Source of the DNA: Pseudomonadales bacterium
Lineage (GTDB): Bacteria > Pseudomonadota > Gammaproteobacteria > Pseudomonadales > Pseudohongiellaceae
Length of the DNA: 64,000 nucleotides
Direction of reading: 5' to 3'
NCBI GenBank assembly: GCA_012103535.1
Contig: WLWQ01000003.1
Coordinates: 372,001 to 436,000 of the forward strand
Position 1 is the first letter of the stretch. Each line of letters begins with the position of its first letter. The translations under genes and the position numbers were made by a program. The notes under the pieces are model-generated. The model did no database searches, was not told where the DNA came from, and saw only the letters and a list, made by a program, of their open reading frames with translations. Below, in pieces: positions 40,505-50,334 of this stretch.

Positions 40505-42583
40505 TTAACTAGAATGCAAGTGCGAGATATCTGCTGTTTGCAAAAACAAACTTCTAAGCTGCTGCAGCAAGGCCAATCTATTATTACGAATACTGTCATC
40601 GTCATGCATGACGAGAACATTATCAAAGAAATCGTCTACTGCAGACTTTAATGTAGACAGTGACTGCAAACCTTGGGAATATTCACCACTATCAAATAAA
40701 GGAGCCACTTCTAACATTTTACTCTGAATGGCTTCATGCAGGGACTTCTCTGCAGGCTCCCTAAATAGCTCGCCTTTACACTCAGTAGAATCAGAAATCT
40801 CGTCTTGTTTGGATAACAAGTTTGAAACACGCTTATTGGCGGCGGCGAGAGTAACAGCTTCAGGTAACTTATCGAAGTCGTGTACAGCTTGAATGCGATG
40901 ATGGAAGTCCAGCGGGCGAGAGGGTTTCAATACGAATACGGATTGGAACACTTCAGTACTAATGCCTTCCTCCAAATACCAGGCTCTAAACCTTTCCAGC
41001 AAAAATTCAAATACTTGTGTAGCGACATCAGCTGATAGTCTAATCGAAGAATAACTAGATAAAGAGGCTTCTATTGTTTTCAATAGATCCAGATCCAGCT
41101 GTTTTTCCACCAGAATTCTTAGTATTCCGATGGCTGAGCGACGTAAAGCAAACGGGTCTTTGGAACCTGTTGGTGGCTGACCAATGCCGAATAGGCCCAC
41201 CATGGTGTCTAGCTTGTCGGCGATAGCCAACACGGCACCCGTTTTGGACTCAGGCAATGAATCCCCGGCATACCTGGGCAGATATTGCTCATGCAGCGCC
41301 TGACTTACTTCCTGCGGCTCGCCATCATGCTTTGCATAGTAGGAACCCATAAGACCCTGTAGATCTGCAAATTCACCAACCATTGCGGTTAACAGATCAC
41401 ACTTGGAAAGCAAGGCTGCTCGTTGACAAAGAGAAGCATCGATATCCAGATCAGCGGCAATCGCTTCTGCCAATTTCGCGACCCGTTCAGATTTGTCAAA
41501 AACGGAGCCCAGCTTATCCTGAAAGACGATCTTTTTTAGCGGCTCAATTCTGGACTCGAGAGTGGATTGTTTATCGGTTTCAAAGAAAAAACGAGCATCG
41601 GCCAATCGTGGTCGAATCACTCGCTCGTTGCCCTCAATAACCTGAGCGGGATCTTTGGAAACAATATTGCTTACCGTGACAAACTTCGGCAGAAGTTTGT
41701 CATTTTCATCAACCAGGTAAAAGCATTTCTGGTGTGATTTCATTGCTAAGATAAGTGCTTCGGCTGGGACTTCTAAAAACACAGCATCAAAATTTCCCGA
41801 CAAGGCCACTGGGTATTCCACCAGCGCTGCAACCTCATCTAATAATGCTTCATCGACAACAGTAGTTGCCTTACACTTTCGCCCTTCTGCAATTACCAGT
41901 TCCCGCACCAGCTTCTTGCGTTTCTCAAAGTCAGGGATTACTCCGCCGGTTTCCTCGAGGCACTCTTCATAGTCCGCTGCATCGTCCAAGCTAATCGCTT
42001 TATTGTAATGAAAGCGATGGCCGTAGGATTTATTCCCACTGGAGACACCATAAATTTTCAGTTCGATGATGTCGCCGCCAAACAGTAGTACCAACCAATG
42101 AACAGGGCGCACAAACTCTTCACGGGAACTACCCCAGCGCATTCGTTTTGGCACGGGCAATTGAGCCAAAGCCTGTTTAACTATTTCAGGTACCAAAACA
42201 GCGGTTTGTTGACCTTTCTGATTAGCTGCGAATGAAAGCTTTTCCACACCGTCTTTCTCAGCTTGAGACAGATCATTGACATCGACGCCACAAGACTTGG
42301 CGAACCCTAAGGCCGCCCGAGTTGGCTTACCTTCATCATCAAACGCTGCAGTAATTGCGGGACCAAGCCTTTCAATTTGCTTATCTTCCTGCGCTTCCTG
42401 TAATGAACTAACTAATAAAGCCAAACGTCTAGGAGTAGAAAAGCGCTTAATAGATGCAAAGGCCAGTTCTTCCTTACTTAGTGCGGCACTTACTAACTGC
42501 TCAAAAGCCTTGGACAAAGAGCTCAGGGCCTTTGGCGGCAATTCTTCAGTTCCGATTTCTATTAGTAGATCTTTTGCAGACAT
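40505..42583 (-). CDS. glyS: Glycyl-tRNA synthetase beta subunit
   Basis: This subunit of the α2β2 bacterial GlyRS binds and recognises tRNA-Gly. At 692 residues it has the normal length. It starts with KDLLIEIGTEELPPKALSSL, has KRMRWGSSREEFVRPVHWL near residue 145, the HD-like domain and the C-terminal anticodon-binding domain (DFFDNVLVMHDDDSIRNNRL). It lies three bases after glyQ. Confidence 0.97.
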   Translation of the reverse strand: MSAKDLLIEIGTEELPPKALSSLSKAFEQLVSAALSKEELAFASIKRFSTPRRLALLVSSLQEAQEDKQIERLGPAITAAFDDEGKPTRAALGFAKSCGVDVNDLSQAEKDGVEKLSFAANQKGQQTAVLVPEIVKQALAQLPVPKRMRWGSSREEFVRPVHWLVLLFGGDIIELKIYGVSSGNKSYGHRFHYNKAISLDDAADYEECLEETGGVIPDFEKRKKLVRELVIAEGRKCKATTVVDEALLDEVAALVEYPVALSGNFDAVFLEVPAEALILAMKSHQKCFYLVDENDKLLPKFVTVSNIVSKDPAQVIEGNERVIRPRLADARFFFETDKQSTLESRIEPLKKIVFQDKLGSVFDKSERVAKLAEAIAADLDIDASLCQRAALLSKCDLLTAMVGEFADLQGLMGSYYAKHDGEPQEVSQALHEQYLPRYAGDSLPESKTGAVLAIADKLDTMVGLFGIGQPPTGSKDPFALRRSAIGILRILVEKQLDLDLLKTIEASLSSYSSIRLSADVATQVFEFLLERFRAWYLEEGISTEVFQSVFVLKPSRPLDFHHRIQAVHDFDKLPEAVTLAAANKRVSNLLSKQDEISDSTECKGELFREPAEKSLHEAIQSKMLEVAPLFDSGEYSQGLQSLSTLKSAVDDFFDNVLVMHDDDSIRNNRLALLQQLRSLFLQTADISHLHSS

Positions 42584-42586
42584 GTC

Positions 42587-43516
42587 TTAGTTTTCTAAAT
42601 ATTCCTTGCGCATTTCTTCGCTCGCCAATGGAAAGCCAAGCTGCTTTCGACTATCGAAATAAGCTTCTGCTACCAATCTTGCAAGCGCACGTACTCGCAA
42701 TATAAAGCGTTGTCTCTCCGTTACAGAAATCGCATTTCTGGCATCCAGGAGATTAAAATAGTGAGAGGCTTTTAAAACTTGTTCGTAGGCAGGAAGCGGC
42801 AAGTTCTCGGTAATTAGTTTATTGCACTGTGCTTCACAATCATCAAAGTAACGAAACATCAAATCTGTATCAGCCTGTTCAAAATTATAAGCCGACATTT
42901 CAACTTCGTTCTGCTTAAACACATCACCATAGGTCACGGTTCCATTGGGGCCATCGGTCCAAACAATGTCGTAAATACTGTCGACACCTTGCAGGTACAT
43001 GGCAATTCTTTCGATACCGTAAGTAATTTCGCCACTAACCGGATGACATTCCAAGCCCCCAACTTGTTGAAAATAAGTGAACTGGGTGACTTCCATGCCA
43101 TTGAACCAGACTTCCCAACCGAGACCCCAAGCGCCTAAGGTGGGGGATTCCCAATTATCTTCAACAAAGCGGACATCATGGATTGCCATATCGATACCCA
43201 GGCTTTCCAGTGATTCCAAGTAAAGGGTTTGAATCTCTTGCGGTGACGGCTTCAGAATTACTTGAAACTGGTAATAGTGCTGCAGCCGATTAGGATTCTC
43301 TCCGTAACGGCCATCGGTGGGTCGGCGACAGGGCTGCACATAGGCAGTGTTCCAACTTTCTGGACCAATAGCGCGCAAAAAAGTTGCAGGATGGAAGGTG
43401 CCAGCTCCAACTTCGAGATCCAAAGGCTGTAATACAACACAACCTCTGTCTGCCCAAAATTGTTGCAGCGCTAGAACTAATCCTTGGAAAGTTTTTAAAT
43501 CGTAATTTTCGCTCAC
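42587..43516 (-). CDS. glyQ: Glycyl-tRNA synthetase alpha subunit
   Basis: This is the catalytic subunit of heterotetrameric GlyRS (class II). The 309-residue protein begins with [19 protein letters not shown]. Class II motifs are present around [20 protein letters not shown] and [19 protein letters not shown]. It starts the leftward glyQ-glyS-gmhB-plsC cluster. The 250-base gap before the acyltransferase gene contains a small hairpin (43585-43600) but no clear terminator. Confidence 0.98.
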   Translation of the reverse strand: MSENYDLKTFQGLVLALQQFWADRGCVVLQPLDLEVGAGTFHPATFLRAIGPESWNTAYVQPCRRPTDGRYGENPNRLQHYYQFQVILKPSPQEIQTLYLESLESLGIDMAIHDVRFVEDNWESPTLGAWGLGWEVWFNGMEVTQFTYFQQVGGLECHPVSGEITYGIERIAMYLQGVDSIYDIVWTDGPNGTVTYGDVFKQNEVEMSAYNFEQADTDLMFRYFDDCEAQCNKLITENLPLPAYEQVLKASHYFNLLDARNAISVTERQRFILRVRALARLVAEAYFDSRKQLGFPLASEEMRKEYLEN

Positions 43517-43766
43517 GATTTCGCCGAAATTCCCTGAAAATCAAAGGGCTGCAATTATCCTTGATTCTCTGTAAGTAATCTATAGCTCAACCCTTTGAGC
43601 AATTATCCATGCACGTTAGCCGAAAATTTAAAAGTCTGTGCCTTTCCGTTTAGTCGCTCTAAAATAAGCCGTCTCTTAAAGAAACGAGAAAACGACAATT
43701 CAATCCCTCAGCTATTTACTCTTCAGGTGTTTTCTTTCCATTAGTGCCTGGCTACCGCTCTCAGTA

Positions 43767-44582
43767 TTGCATGCATTGGCAAAAGCATGGGGATCAACGC
43801 TGTACCTGTTTCCTAATCGTGCCAGGCATACCACGGAGAAAAACCTTAGCGCCTGTTTTCCGGAAAAATCAGAAACTGAAATCGCCGAACTGACAAAAGC
43901 TAGCCTAATAAGCACAGCCACAACAGCGCTGGAAATGGGAAAGTCATGGCTGCTCCCGATGGAAAAAACACTTAAGCTGGTTAACGATGTTGAAGGTGAT
44001 GACCACTTCAAGGAAGCCTGTCAATCCGGCGACGGAACAATTTTACTTGCCCCTCATTTGGGCAATTGGGAAATATTTGGCTACTATCTTTGTGACGCTA
44101 TTCAGTCTACCTGGCTCTATCAGCCGCCAAGATATCAAGCACTCGATCGCTTTATTACGCGAACCCGTTCGCGGAGTGGAATCAAAGTGGTAGCAACGAA
44201 CCAGTCCGGTGTTGCACAAGTGTTTAAAGCACTAAAGCGCGGGGAATTGGTTGGGGTGCTACCTGACCAGGTGCCACTGGAAGAGGGTGGTGCCTACGGG
44301 CCATTTTTCGGAGTCTCTGCGCTTACTATGACCTTGGTGAGTAAGCTTGTGCAAAAAACTGACGCGAAAGTTTTTTGTGGCTTTGCAAAAAGATTACCCA
44401 ATGCCAAAGGCTTCAAGATAGTAGTCGAAGAAGCAGACAATGGTATTTATAGTGCTGATGTTGATGAGTCTGTTGCTGCACTAAACCGAAGCGTGGAGCA
44501 AAGCGTGCTTAATGCAATCGAACAATACCAGTGGGAATACAAACGTTTTAGAAAACAAGCCGACGGTGAGAAGTTCTACTAG
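43767..44582 (+). CDS. Lipid A biosynthesis lauroyl-type acyltransferase (LpxL/HtrB family)
   Basis: This inner-membrane acyltransferase adds a secondary acyl chain to lipid A or a related lipid. Family landmarks are YLFPNRARHTTEKNLSACFP, TTALEMGKSWLLP, LLAPHLGNWEIFGYYL (the HX4E motif), and VGVLPDQVPLEEGGAYGPFF. The nominal start here is TTG 43767 (271 residues), but the same frame continues upstream and encodes a typical family N-terminus (SLSYLLFRCFLSISAWLPLS) with no ATG, GTG or TTG before a stop at 43677. An ATT at 43698 may be the real start. The gene corresponds in position to the Pseudomonas PA0011 acyltransferase. Confidence 0.88.
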   Translation: MHALAKAWGSTLYLFPNRARHTTEKNLSACFPEKSETEIAELTKASLISTATTALEMGKSWLLPMEKTLKLVNDVEGDDHFKEACQSGDGTILLAPHLGNWEIFGYYLCDAIQSTWLYQPPRYQALDRFITRTRSRSGIKVVATNQSGVAQVFKALKRGELVGVLPDQVPLEEGGAYGPFFGVSALTMTLVSKLVQKTDAKVFCGFAKRLPNAKGFKIVVEEADNGIYSADVDESVAALNRSVEQSVLNAIEQYQWEYKRFRKQADGEKFY

Positions 44583-46033
44583 CGTTTCCAGAACATTGGC
44601 GTGAAAAGAACCAGAAGGGTAAAAACTTCGAGACGTCCCAATAACATTGCGACACACAATATCCATTTTGCTGTACCTGGCAAGTCGCCATAAGTTTCCG
44701 CTACATTCGCCAGGCCAGGTCCAAGATTATTAATGCAGGCTCCCACTGCACTGAATGCCGTAATGATATCTAGTCCAGTTGCCAGCAAGGCCAATAACAT
44801 CAGCATGAATGCCATTACATAAACGGCGAAAAACCCCCACACCGATTCAATAATCCTATCCGGAACGGGATTGCGTCCTAGCTTAACCGGGATCACTGCT
44901 TTTGGATGGATTAGTCTTTGAACCTCTCTAAAGCCTTGTTTAAAGATCAACAAGATTCGAATAACTTTCATTCCGCCGCCGGTAGATCCGGCGCATGCAC
45001 CAATAATTGCTGCATATAACAACATATAGGGAAGAAAGAGCGGCCAGGAATTAAAATCTGCAGTAGTGAATCCCGTGGTAGTAGCAACGGAGACTACTTG
45101 AAACAAACCCTTAATAAAGGATTCAAAAATGCCGGAATAAACATTGGAAAAATAGAGAACGCTTATGGTAATCGTGGAAACGAAAAGAAGAATAAAGGAA
45201 TAGAAAAGAAATTCAGGATCAGTAAGGTAATGTCGAATACTGCGGCGCTGCCAGGCAGTGAAATGCAGAGCAAAATTAATGCCGGCGATAAACATGAATA
45301 CTATTGCTACGACATCCACAGCAGAATTTTGAAAGTAACCCAAACTCGCGTCGTGGGTTGAGAATCCACCAATAGCAATGGTGGTGAAGCTGTGACTTAT
45401 GGCATCGAATAAGTCCATTCCCACAATCCAATAAGCGAGGGCACAAGCTACTGTTAGCGACAAATAGATATACCAGAGTGCCTTTGCTGTTTCCGCCAGA
45501 CGGGGCACTAACTTATTGTCCTTAACCGGACCTGGGCTTTCCGCTCGATAAAGTTGCATTCCTCCGATGCCAAGCATTGGCAGCAAGGAAATAGCCAAAA
45601 CGATAATTCCCATACCACCTAGCCATTGCAGCTGTTGGCGATAGAACAGAATAGATTTTGGCAATGAGTCGAGCCCGGAGATAACGGTTGCGCCAGTTGT
45701 TGTCAGGCCCGATAGGGATTCGAAAACCGCATCCGTTATGGATAATTCTAGTGCCGGAGAAAACAAAAAAGGCAAACAACCAGCAGTACCCAGTACCGCC
45801 CAAAATAAGGTCACAACAAGAAAGCCATCTCTGGTTCCAAGCTCCTTTTTGGTCCTGGCGGTTGACAAGAAAAGTAATAAACCCAGGCCAAGAATAACGA
45901 GCATGGAATTCAAGAAGGCGGTGAACATGCCATCGTCGTACAACAGCGACACCACCATGGGAGGTATATTGCCGAGTAAACTAAACAGCATGAGTAGGCT
46001 GCCTAGAATTTTAATAATGATGGATGCGTGCAT
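44579..46033 (-). CDS. trkH: Trk potassium uptake system membrane subunit TrkH
   Basis: This is the K+-translocating membrane protein. The 484-residue protein has many membrane helices with the four repeated pore motifs, among them SLSGLTTTGATVISGLD, SHSFTTIAIGGFSTHDA, VATTTGFTTADFNSWP and SAVGACINNLGPGLANVAE. It acts with TrkA, encoded six bases upstream. It converges on the LpxL-type gene, sharing the four bases CTAG in which both stop codons lie. Confidence 0.96.
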   Translation of the reverse strand: MHASIIIKILGSLLMLFSLLGNIPPMVVSLLYDDGMFTAFLNSMLVILGLGLLLFLSTARTKKELGTRDGFLVVTLFWAVLGTAGCLPFLFSPALELSITDAVFESLSGLTTTGATVISGLDSLPKSILFYRQQLQWLGGMGIIVLAISLLPMLGIGGMQLYRAESPGPVKDNKLVPRLAETAKALWYIYLSLTVACALAYWIVGMDLFDAISHSFTTIAIGGFSTHDASLGYFQNSAVDVVAIVFMFIAGINFALHFTAWQRRSIRHYLTDPEFLFYSFILLFVSTITISVLYFSNVYSGIFESFIKGLFQVVSVATTTGFTTADFNSWPLFLPYMLLYAAIIGACAGSTGGGMKVIRILLIFKQGFREVQRLIHPKAVIPVKLGRNPVPDRIIESVWGFFAVYVMAFMLMLLALLATGLDIITAFSAVGACINNLGPGLANVAETYGDLPGTAKWILCVAMLLGRLEVFTLLVLFTPMFWKR

Positions 46034-46039
46034 TAGTGC

Positions 46040-47413
46040 CTAGAAAAAACTAAACCCAACTTGGAACAATCGTTCAACCTCAGGAATTGTTTTTCGGTCT
46101 ACTAGAAAAAGTATTACATGATCATCGGATTCAACAACGGTGTCATCGTGGGCAATTAACACTTCATTGTTTCTTACAATGGCGCCGATAGTTGTTCCTT
46201 CCGGAAGGTCGATGTCCTTTATCGCTTTGCCCACTACTTTCGATGAAGCCTTATCGCCATGGGCAATTGCTTCCATGGCTTCAGCCGCACCGCGACGCAA
46301 AGAATGCACATTAACTACATCGCCACGGCGCACATGAGTTAACAAACTTCCTATGGTTGCCTGTTGTGGGGAAATCGCGATGTCGATTTCACCACCTTGT
46401 ACAAGATCAACATAGGCCGGGTTGTTTATGATCGCCATTACCTTTTTTGCACCAAGCCGCTTTGCCAGCAATGAAGACATAATATTTGCTTCATCATCGT
46501 TGGTAAGCGCTAGAAAGACGTCGGTGTCTTCTATATTTTCATCTATCAATAATTCTTGGTGTGAGGCCTCACCATTTAAAACAATAGCTTTGTTTAATTG
46601 TTCTGAAAGGTAGGCACAACGTTCTGGGTTATGTTCAATAATTTTTACTTGATATCTATCTTCGATAGTTTCAGCCAGGCGCATGCCTATGTTTCCGCCC
46701 CCAGCAATAATTATGCGCTTATAAGGTTTATCTAAGCGCCGCAACTCTCCCATACAGGCGCGAATATTACCCTGTGCCGCAACAAAGAATACTTCGTCGT
46801 CAGCCTCAATCACTGTTGAACCCTCAGGAATGATTGGCCGATCTTTACGAAATATTGCAGCAACACGGGTATCCACGTTCGGCATGTGTTGTCTTAGCAA
46901 TCGAATTTCCTGACCAACTAACGGTCCCCCATAAAAAGCTTTAACCGCTACAAGCTGAACTCTGCCGTCGGCGAAATCCAATACTTGTAAGGTTCCGGGC
47001 AAATCGATTAGTCGAGCAATATAAGATGAAACGATGAGCTCTGGACTGATGACAACATCGACAGCGATGCCATGCTTACCAAATAATTTGTCACTGACTA
47101 AATATGCAGAAGATCGCAGCCGGCAAATTTTCTTGGGAGTTTGAAACAGCGAATAGGCTACGCGACAAGCCACCATGTTTAACTCGTCACTCTCAGTGAC
47201 GGCGATAATCATGTCAGCATCTTCTCCTCCGGCGCGAGTCAAGACATCGGGATGAGATGCTTTGCCAGGGATAGTACCGATGTCAATTCGATCTTTTAGC
47301 TCGCGCAATCGCTCACTGTCGTTGTCTACAACAGTGATGTCGTTGGCTTCGTTGGCTAATGTTTCTGCCAAAGTAGTACCGACTTGATTAGCGCCGAGAA
47401 TAATTATTTTCAT
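46040..47413 (-). CDS. trkA: Trk potassium uptake regulatory subunit TrkA
   Basis: This peripheral protein binds NAD(H) and gates TrkH. The 457 residues consist of two RCK units: the first with [20 protein letters not shown] at the N-terminus and [20 protein letters not shown]; the second with [20 protein letters not shown] near 233 and [20 protein letters not shown]. Each is followed by a TrkA-C ligand-binding domain. trkH follows after six bases. Confidence 0.97.
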   Translation of the reverse strand: MKIIILGANQVGTTLAETLANEANDITVVDNDSERLRELKDRIDIGTIPGKASHPDVLTRAGGEDADMIIAVTESDELNMVACRVAYSLFQTPKKICRLRSSAYLVSDKLFGKHGIAVDVVISPELIVSSYIARLIDLPGTLQVLDFADGRVQLVAVKAFYGGPLVGQEIRLLRQHMPNVDTRVAAIFRKDRPIIPEGSTVIEADDEVFFVAAQGNIRACMGELRRLDKPYKRIIIAGGGNIGMRLAETIEDRYQVKIIEHNPERCAYLSEQLNKAIVLNGEASHQELLIDENIEDTDVFLALTNDDEANIMSSLLAKRLGAKKVMAIINNPAYVDLVQGGEIDIAISPQQATIGSLLTHVRRGDVVNVHSLRRGAAEAMEAIAHGDKASSKVVGKAIKDIDLPEGTTIGAIVRNNEVLIAHDDTVVESDDHVILFLVDRKTIPEVERLFQVGFSFF

Positions 47414-47440
47414 GGCATGACTACTTGCAGGTGGTCGCGC

Positions 47441-48529
47441 TTAAACTTTTCGAATTAGTGAATAATAGAATCCATCTGGACCGTTACGGGCCCCGGTGAG
47501 GAGCTGTCTTCCATAGCGGCATTCTACTCCCCAATCGGCCGCGATGCCCTCAAATTTAGCGCTATCCGTAGATTCCAAAAACTGCTGAATCTGTTGATCG
47601 TTTTCCTCTGGCAGCAAGGAACAGGTGGTATATAAAAGTAGTCCGTTTGGTTGCAAACAGGGCCAAAGCACCTCGAGAAACTTTTGCTGCAGCAACACCA
47701 ATTTCCGTACTTCATTGTGGGTACGGAGTAATTTGATGTCGGGGTGGCGTCGAATCACTCCAGTGGCGGAACACGGAGCATCGACCAATATGCGGTCGAA
47801 CGGTTCCCCATCCCACCAGGAATCCAATTGCGAGATGTCAGCACATTGCACTTTGGCCTCTAAGGACAATCGAGCCAGGTTGTCATGGATTTTAGTAATT
47901 CGCTCAGATGCTATGTCTACAGAAGTCATTTTCGTTAGTGAGCGCTCACTTTCAAGTATTCCACAAGTCTTTCCACCGGGCGCAGCGCAGGCATCAAGGA
48001 CACGCTGATGCGGCCCCAATTGAAGTAGCTCCGGGATCAGCTGGGAAGCCTCGTCTTGAACGCTTACTAAGCCTTCGTCGAAACCAGGAATCTTAGAAAC
48101 AGCTGTGGGTGTGCCCAAATAAACTGCAGTGGCGGCTAGTTTTCCCGGCTCTGCTTCCAAGCCACTCTCAAGTAGACGCTGCAGATATTCTTCCTTCGAT
48201 AAGTGACTGGCATTTACGCGCAAGGTCATTGGTGGGCGCTGATTGCTGCCAGCAACGATTTGTTTGAGATCAGATGGCCATGCTCTTTTTAATTCTTGTG
48301 ATAACCACTTGGGAAAAGAAAACCGGACATGCTCTTCGGCTAAATCGATTGATGCGTCCAGTTCTGCTTGCCTGCGCAAGTAGTTTCGAAGAATGGCATT
48401 GACCAATGCTTTAGCCCATGGCTTTTTAAGATCCTGAGATGCGGCAACCGATTCATTCAACACGGCATGATCGGGAATGGACAATTCTCTTAATTGATAT
48501 AGCCCTATATATAATGAGGCACTTAACAT
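47441..48529 (-). CDS. rsmB: 16S rRNA m5C967 methyltransferase RsmB, main C-terminal part (frame-disrupted gene)
   Basis: RsmB methylates C967 of 16S rRNA. This part has 362 residues and holds the end of the NusB-like domain plus the whole methyltransferase: SAM-binding VLDACAAPGGKTCGILE, DRILVDAPCSATGVIRRHPD (motif IV Cys), and YTTCSLLPEENDQQI (catalytic motif VI Cys). Its ATG (48529) lies in the middle of the NusB domain. The missing start is encoded by an overlapping ORF in another frame (48453-48743). A one-base change in the TATATATA tract at 48506-48513 accounts for the break. Confidence 0.88.
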   Translation of the reverse strand: MLSASLYIGLYQLRELSIPDHAVLNESVAASQDLKKPWAKALVNAILRNYLRRQAELDASIDLAEEHVRFSFPKWLSQELKRAWPSDLKQIVAGSNQRPPMTLRVNASHLSKEEYLQRLLESGLEAEPGKLAATAVYLGTPTAVSKIPGFDEGLVSVQDEASQLIPELLQLGPHQRVLDACAAPGGKTCGILESERSLTKMTSVDIASERITKIHDNLARLSLEAKVQCADISQLDSWWDGEPFDRILVDAPCSATGVIRRHPDIKLLRTHNEVRKLVLLQQKFLEVLWPCLQPNGLLLYTTCSLLPEENDQQIQQFLESTDSAKFEGIAADWGVECRYGRQLLTGARNGPDGFYYSLIRKV

Positions 48530-48743
48530 CGAAATCCCTTTTCTTAAAAGGCTTCTCTAACAATTCTTCTGCAAGATACTCCAAGGTAAAAAACCACCTG
48601 CAGGAACCGAAGCAGAGTTCCTGTAAGAGCGGAAACTCTTTAATGGTTTTGTAGTTTGCAAGGTGACTCGATAAGGAACCACTATCGTTAAGCAATTGAG
48701 CTAAGATTGACGCAGCAATCGCTCTAACGTTTTTCTGAGACAT
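48453..48743 (-). CDS. rsmB: RsmB, N-terminal NusB-like part (frame-disrupted gene)
   Basis: This 96-residue ORF begins MSQKNVRAIAASILAQLLND, then has LQELCFGSCRWFFTLEYLAE and KKRDFDVKCLI, exactly the N-terminal RNA-binding domain expected of RsmB. After KCLI homology moves to the other frame (YIGLYQLREL), and the remaining about 25 residues are unrelated. It overlaps the fmt stop by one base, the normal fmt-rsmB junction, so the true gene spans 47441-48743 with one indel. Confidence 0.82.
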   Translation of the reverse strand: MSQKNVRAIAASILAQLLNDSGSLSSHLANYKTIKEFPLLQELCFGSCRWFFTLEYLAEELLEKPFKKRDFDVKCLIIYRAISIKRIVHSRSCRVE

Positions 48744-49705
48744 TAATTCGACTTTTCAGTTGCAGTAAAAGTTTTGCCTACTGCAAACAATTCAGGCTTC
48801 GAATTTAGAATGTCGCGGACACTCACTACATTTTTCCCCGGTAATTGAATTTGCAAAATGCTGACAGCTAGCTCGCCACACTGAACAATGAAAGAATCTT
48901 TATTCGAATCGACAATGGTTCCTGGTCTGGAATCAAATGTGCTTTGTGAAACTTCTACTTCCAATATGCGCAGGCGCTGACCATTCAGGTAGCTGTAGGC
49001 GGGAAACCGTCCCACACCTACTCTAACCTGTCTGTTCACAGTCTCTGCTGGAGAATTCCAATCTATTAGTGCTTCAGCTTTAGCTAATTTTTCGGCGTAA
49101 CAACTTTGAGAATCATCTTGTTTTTCAGGATTTTTTAGTAATTCCTCCAAATTATCAAGCGCCGCGACTATCGCTTGTTGACCTGCACTGCAAAGATTGT
49201 TTTCGATATCATCGCGAGTATCTGACTGCTTGATAGGCACTTCTGTTTTTAACAACATATCTCCAGTATCGAGCCCTTCGTCCATTTGCATTATTGTGAC
49301 ACCTGATACCTTATCACCAGCAAGAAGAGCGCGCTCTATTGGAGCTGCGCCGCGCCACCTTGGTAACAGTGATGCGTGAACATTTATACAACCAAATTTT
49401 GGAATAGCTAAAACTTCCTTGGGCAAAATCAGTCCGTAGGCAACCACAACCAAAACATCAGCATCTAATTGTGCCAATTGATTCTGTGCATCAACATCGC
49501 GTAATGAACTGGGTTGGTAAACCGGAATGTTTTTAGTGAGCGCTATTTCTTTTACCGGGCTGGCTGATAGTTTTTTACCACGACCAGAAGGACGATCAGG
49601 TTGGGTGTAAACCGCAACAATTTCGTGAGCCGAATCTGAGATCGCAGCCAAATGGGCAGCAGCAAAAGCGGGTGTTCCCGCGAAAACAATTCGGAGAACT
49701 GACAT
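48743..49705 (-). CDS. fmt: Methionyl-tRNA formyltransferase
   Basis: Fmt formylates initiator Met-tRNA with 10-formyl-THF. The 320-residue protein has VFAGTPAFAAAHLAAI at the start, QPDRPSGRGKKLSASPVKE, the catalytic region FGCINVHASLLPRWRGAAPI (Asn and His) and MDEGLDTGDML (Asp). The C-terminal OB-fold domain follows. It lies seven bases after def, in the classic def-fmt-rsmB-trkA order. Confidence 0.97.
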   Translation of the reverse strand: MSVLRIVFAGTPAFAAAHLAAISDSAHEIVAVYTQPDRPSGRGKKLSASPVKEIALTKNIPVYQPSSLRDVDAQNQLAQLDADVLVVVAYGLILPKEVLAIPKFGCINVHASLLPRWRGAAPIERALLAGDKVSGVTIMQMDEGLDTGDMLLKTEVPIKQSDTRDDIENNLCSAGQQAIVAALDNLEELLKNPEKQDDSQSCYAEKLAKAEALIDWNSPAETVNRQVRVGVGRFPAYSYLNGQRLRILEVEVSQSTFDSRPGTIVDSNKDSFIVQCGELAVSILQIQLPGKNVVSVRDILNSKPELFAVGKTFTATEKSN

Positions 49706-49712
49706 GGGTGTG

Positions 49713-50219
49713 TTATGCAGACTTCTTGTGCTCTTTTTCGAGCTTATCGCGAATGCGGTTACGTTTTAGTGCACTGAGATAGTCAACGAAAAGTTTTCCA
49801 TCCAAATGATCAATTTCATGCTGAATACAAGTAGCTAGGATTCCTTCTACTTCAAGTTCAATTTTTTCGCCCGACTTATCCTGGGCAACAACCCGAATGC
49901 CGCTAGGGCGAGATACGGTTTCATAGAAACCTGGCACAGACAGGCAGCCTTCATCGTATTCCGACAACTCTTCCTCAATTACTTCAAAACTTGGATTAAT
50001 GAAGACTTGAGGACTATCTTTTTCTTCTGATACATCGATAACTAATAGACGCTTATGAACATTGACTTGGGTCGCGGCGAGACCGATGCCATTGGCTTCG
50101 TACATGGTCTCCAGCATATTGTCGATCAAGTCTTCCAGCTTGTCGTCGAAAACAGTTACGGGGGCTGCTATTTTGCGCAGTCTGGGATCAGGAAATTCCA
50201 GAATATGTAAAATTGCCAT
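49713..50219 (-). CDS. def: Peptide deformylase
   Basis: This metalloenzyme removes the formyl group from new proteins. The 168-residue protein has all three motifs: GIGLAATQ (near residue 45), EGCLSVPG with the metal Cys, and QHEIDHLDG with the two metal His and catalytic Glu. It is the first gene of the leftward def-fmt-rsmB-trkA-trkH cluster. It is divergent from the LysM gene across 115 bases; a minus-strand TATAAT occurs near 50284-50289. Confidence 0.97.
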   Translation of the reverse strand: MAILHILEFPDPRLRKIAAPVTVFDDKLEDLIDNMLETMYEANGIGLAATQVNVHKRLLVIDVSEEKDSPQVFINPSFEVIEEELSEYDEGCLSVPGFYETVSRPSGIRVVAQDKSGEKIELEVEGILATCIQHEIDHLDGKLFVDYLSALKRNRIRDKLEKEHKKSA

Positions 50220-50334
50220 TGGTGGGAAAGCCCTAAAGTTCGGATTTAAACTAATAAAGCAGTCTGTGAACTGCTTCTAGTGATAATTATACCGTATTGC
50301 TAAGATAACAACGCCTCTAAGTGCGGAATTACTA

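Noticed and set aside
43585..43600. Hairpin GCTCAA-CCCT-TTGAGC upstream of glyQ and the acyltransferase
   Set aside because: Only six pairs with no U-tract on either side, and both neighbouring genes start here, so it is unlikely to be a terminator.
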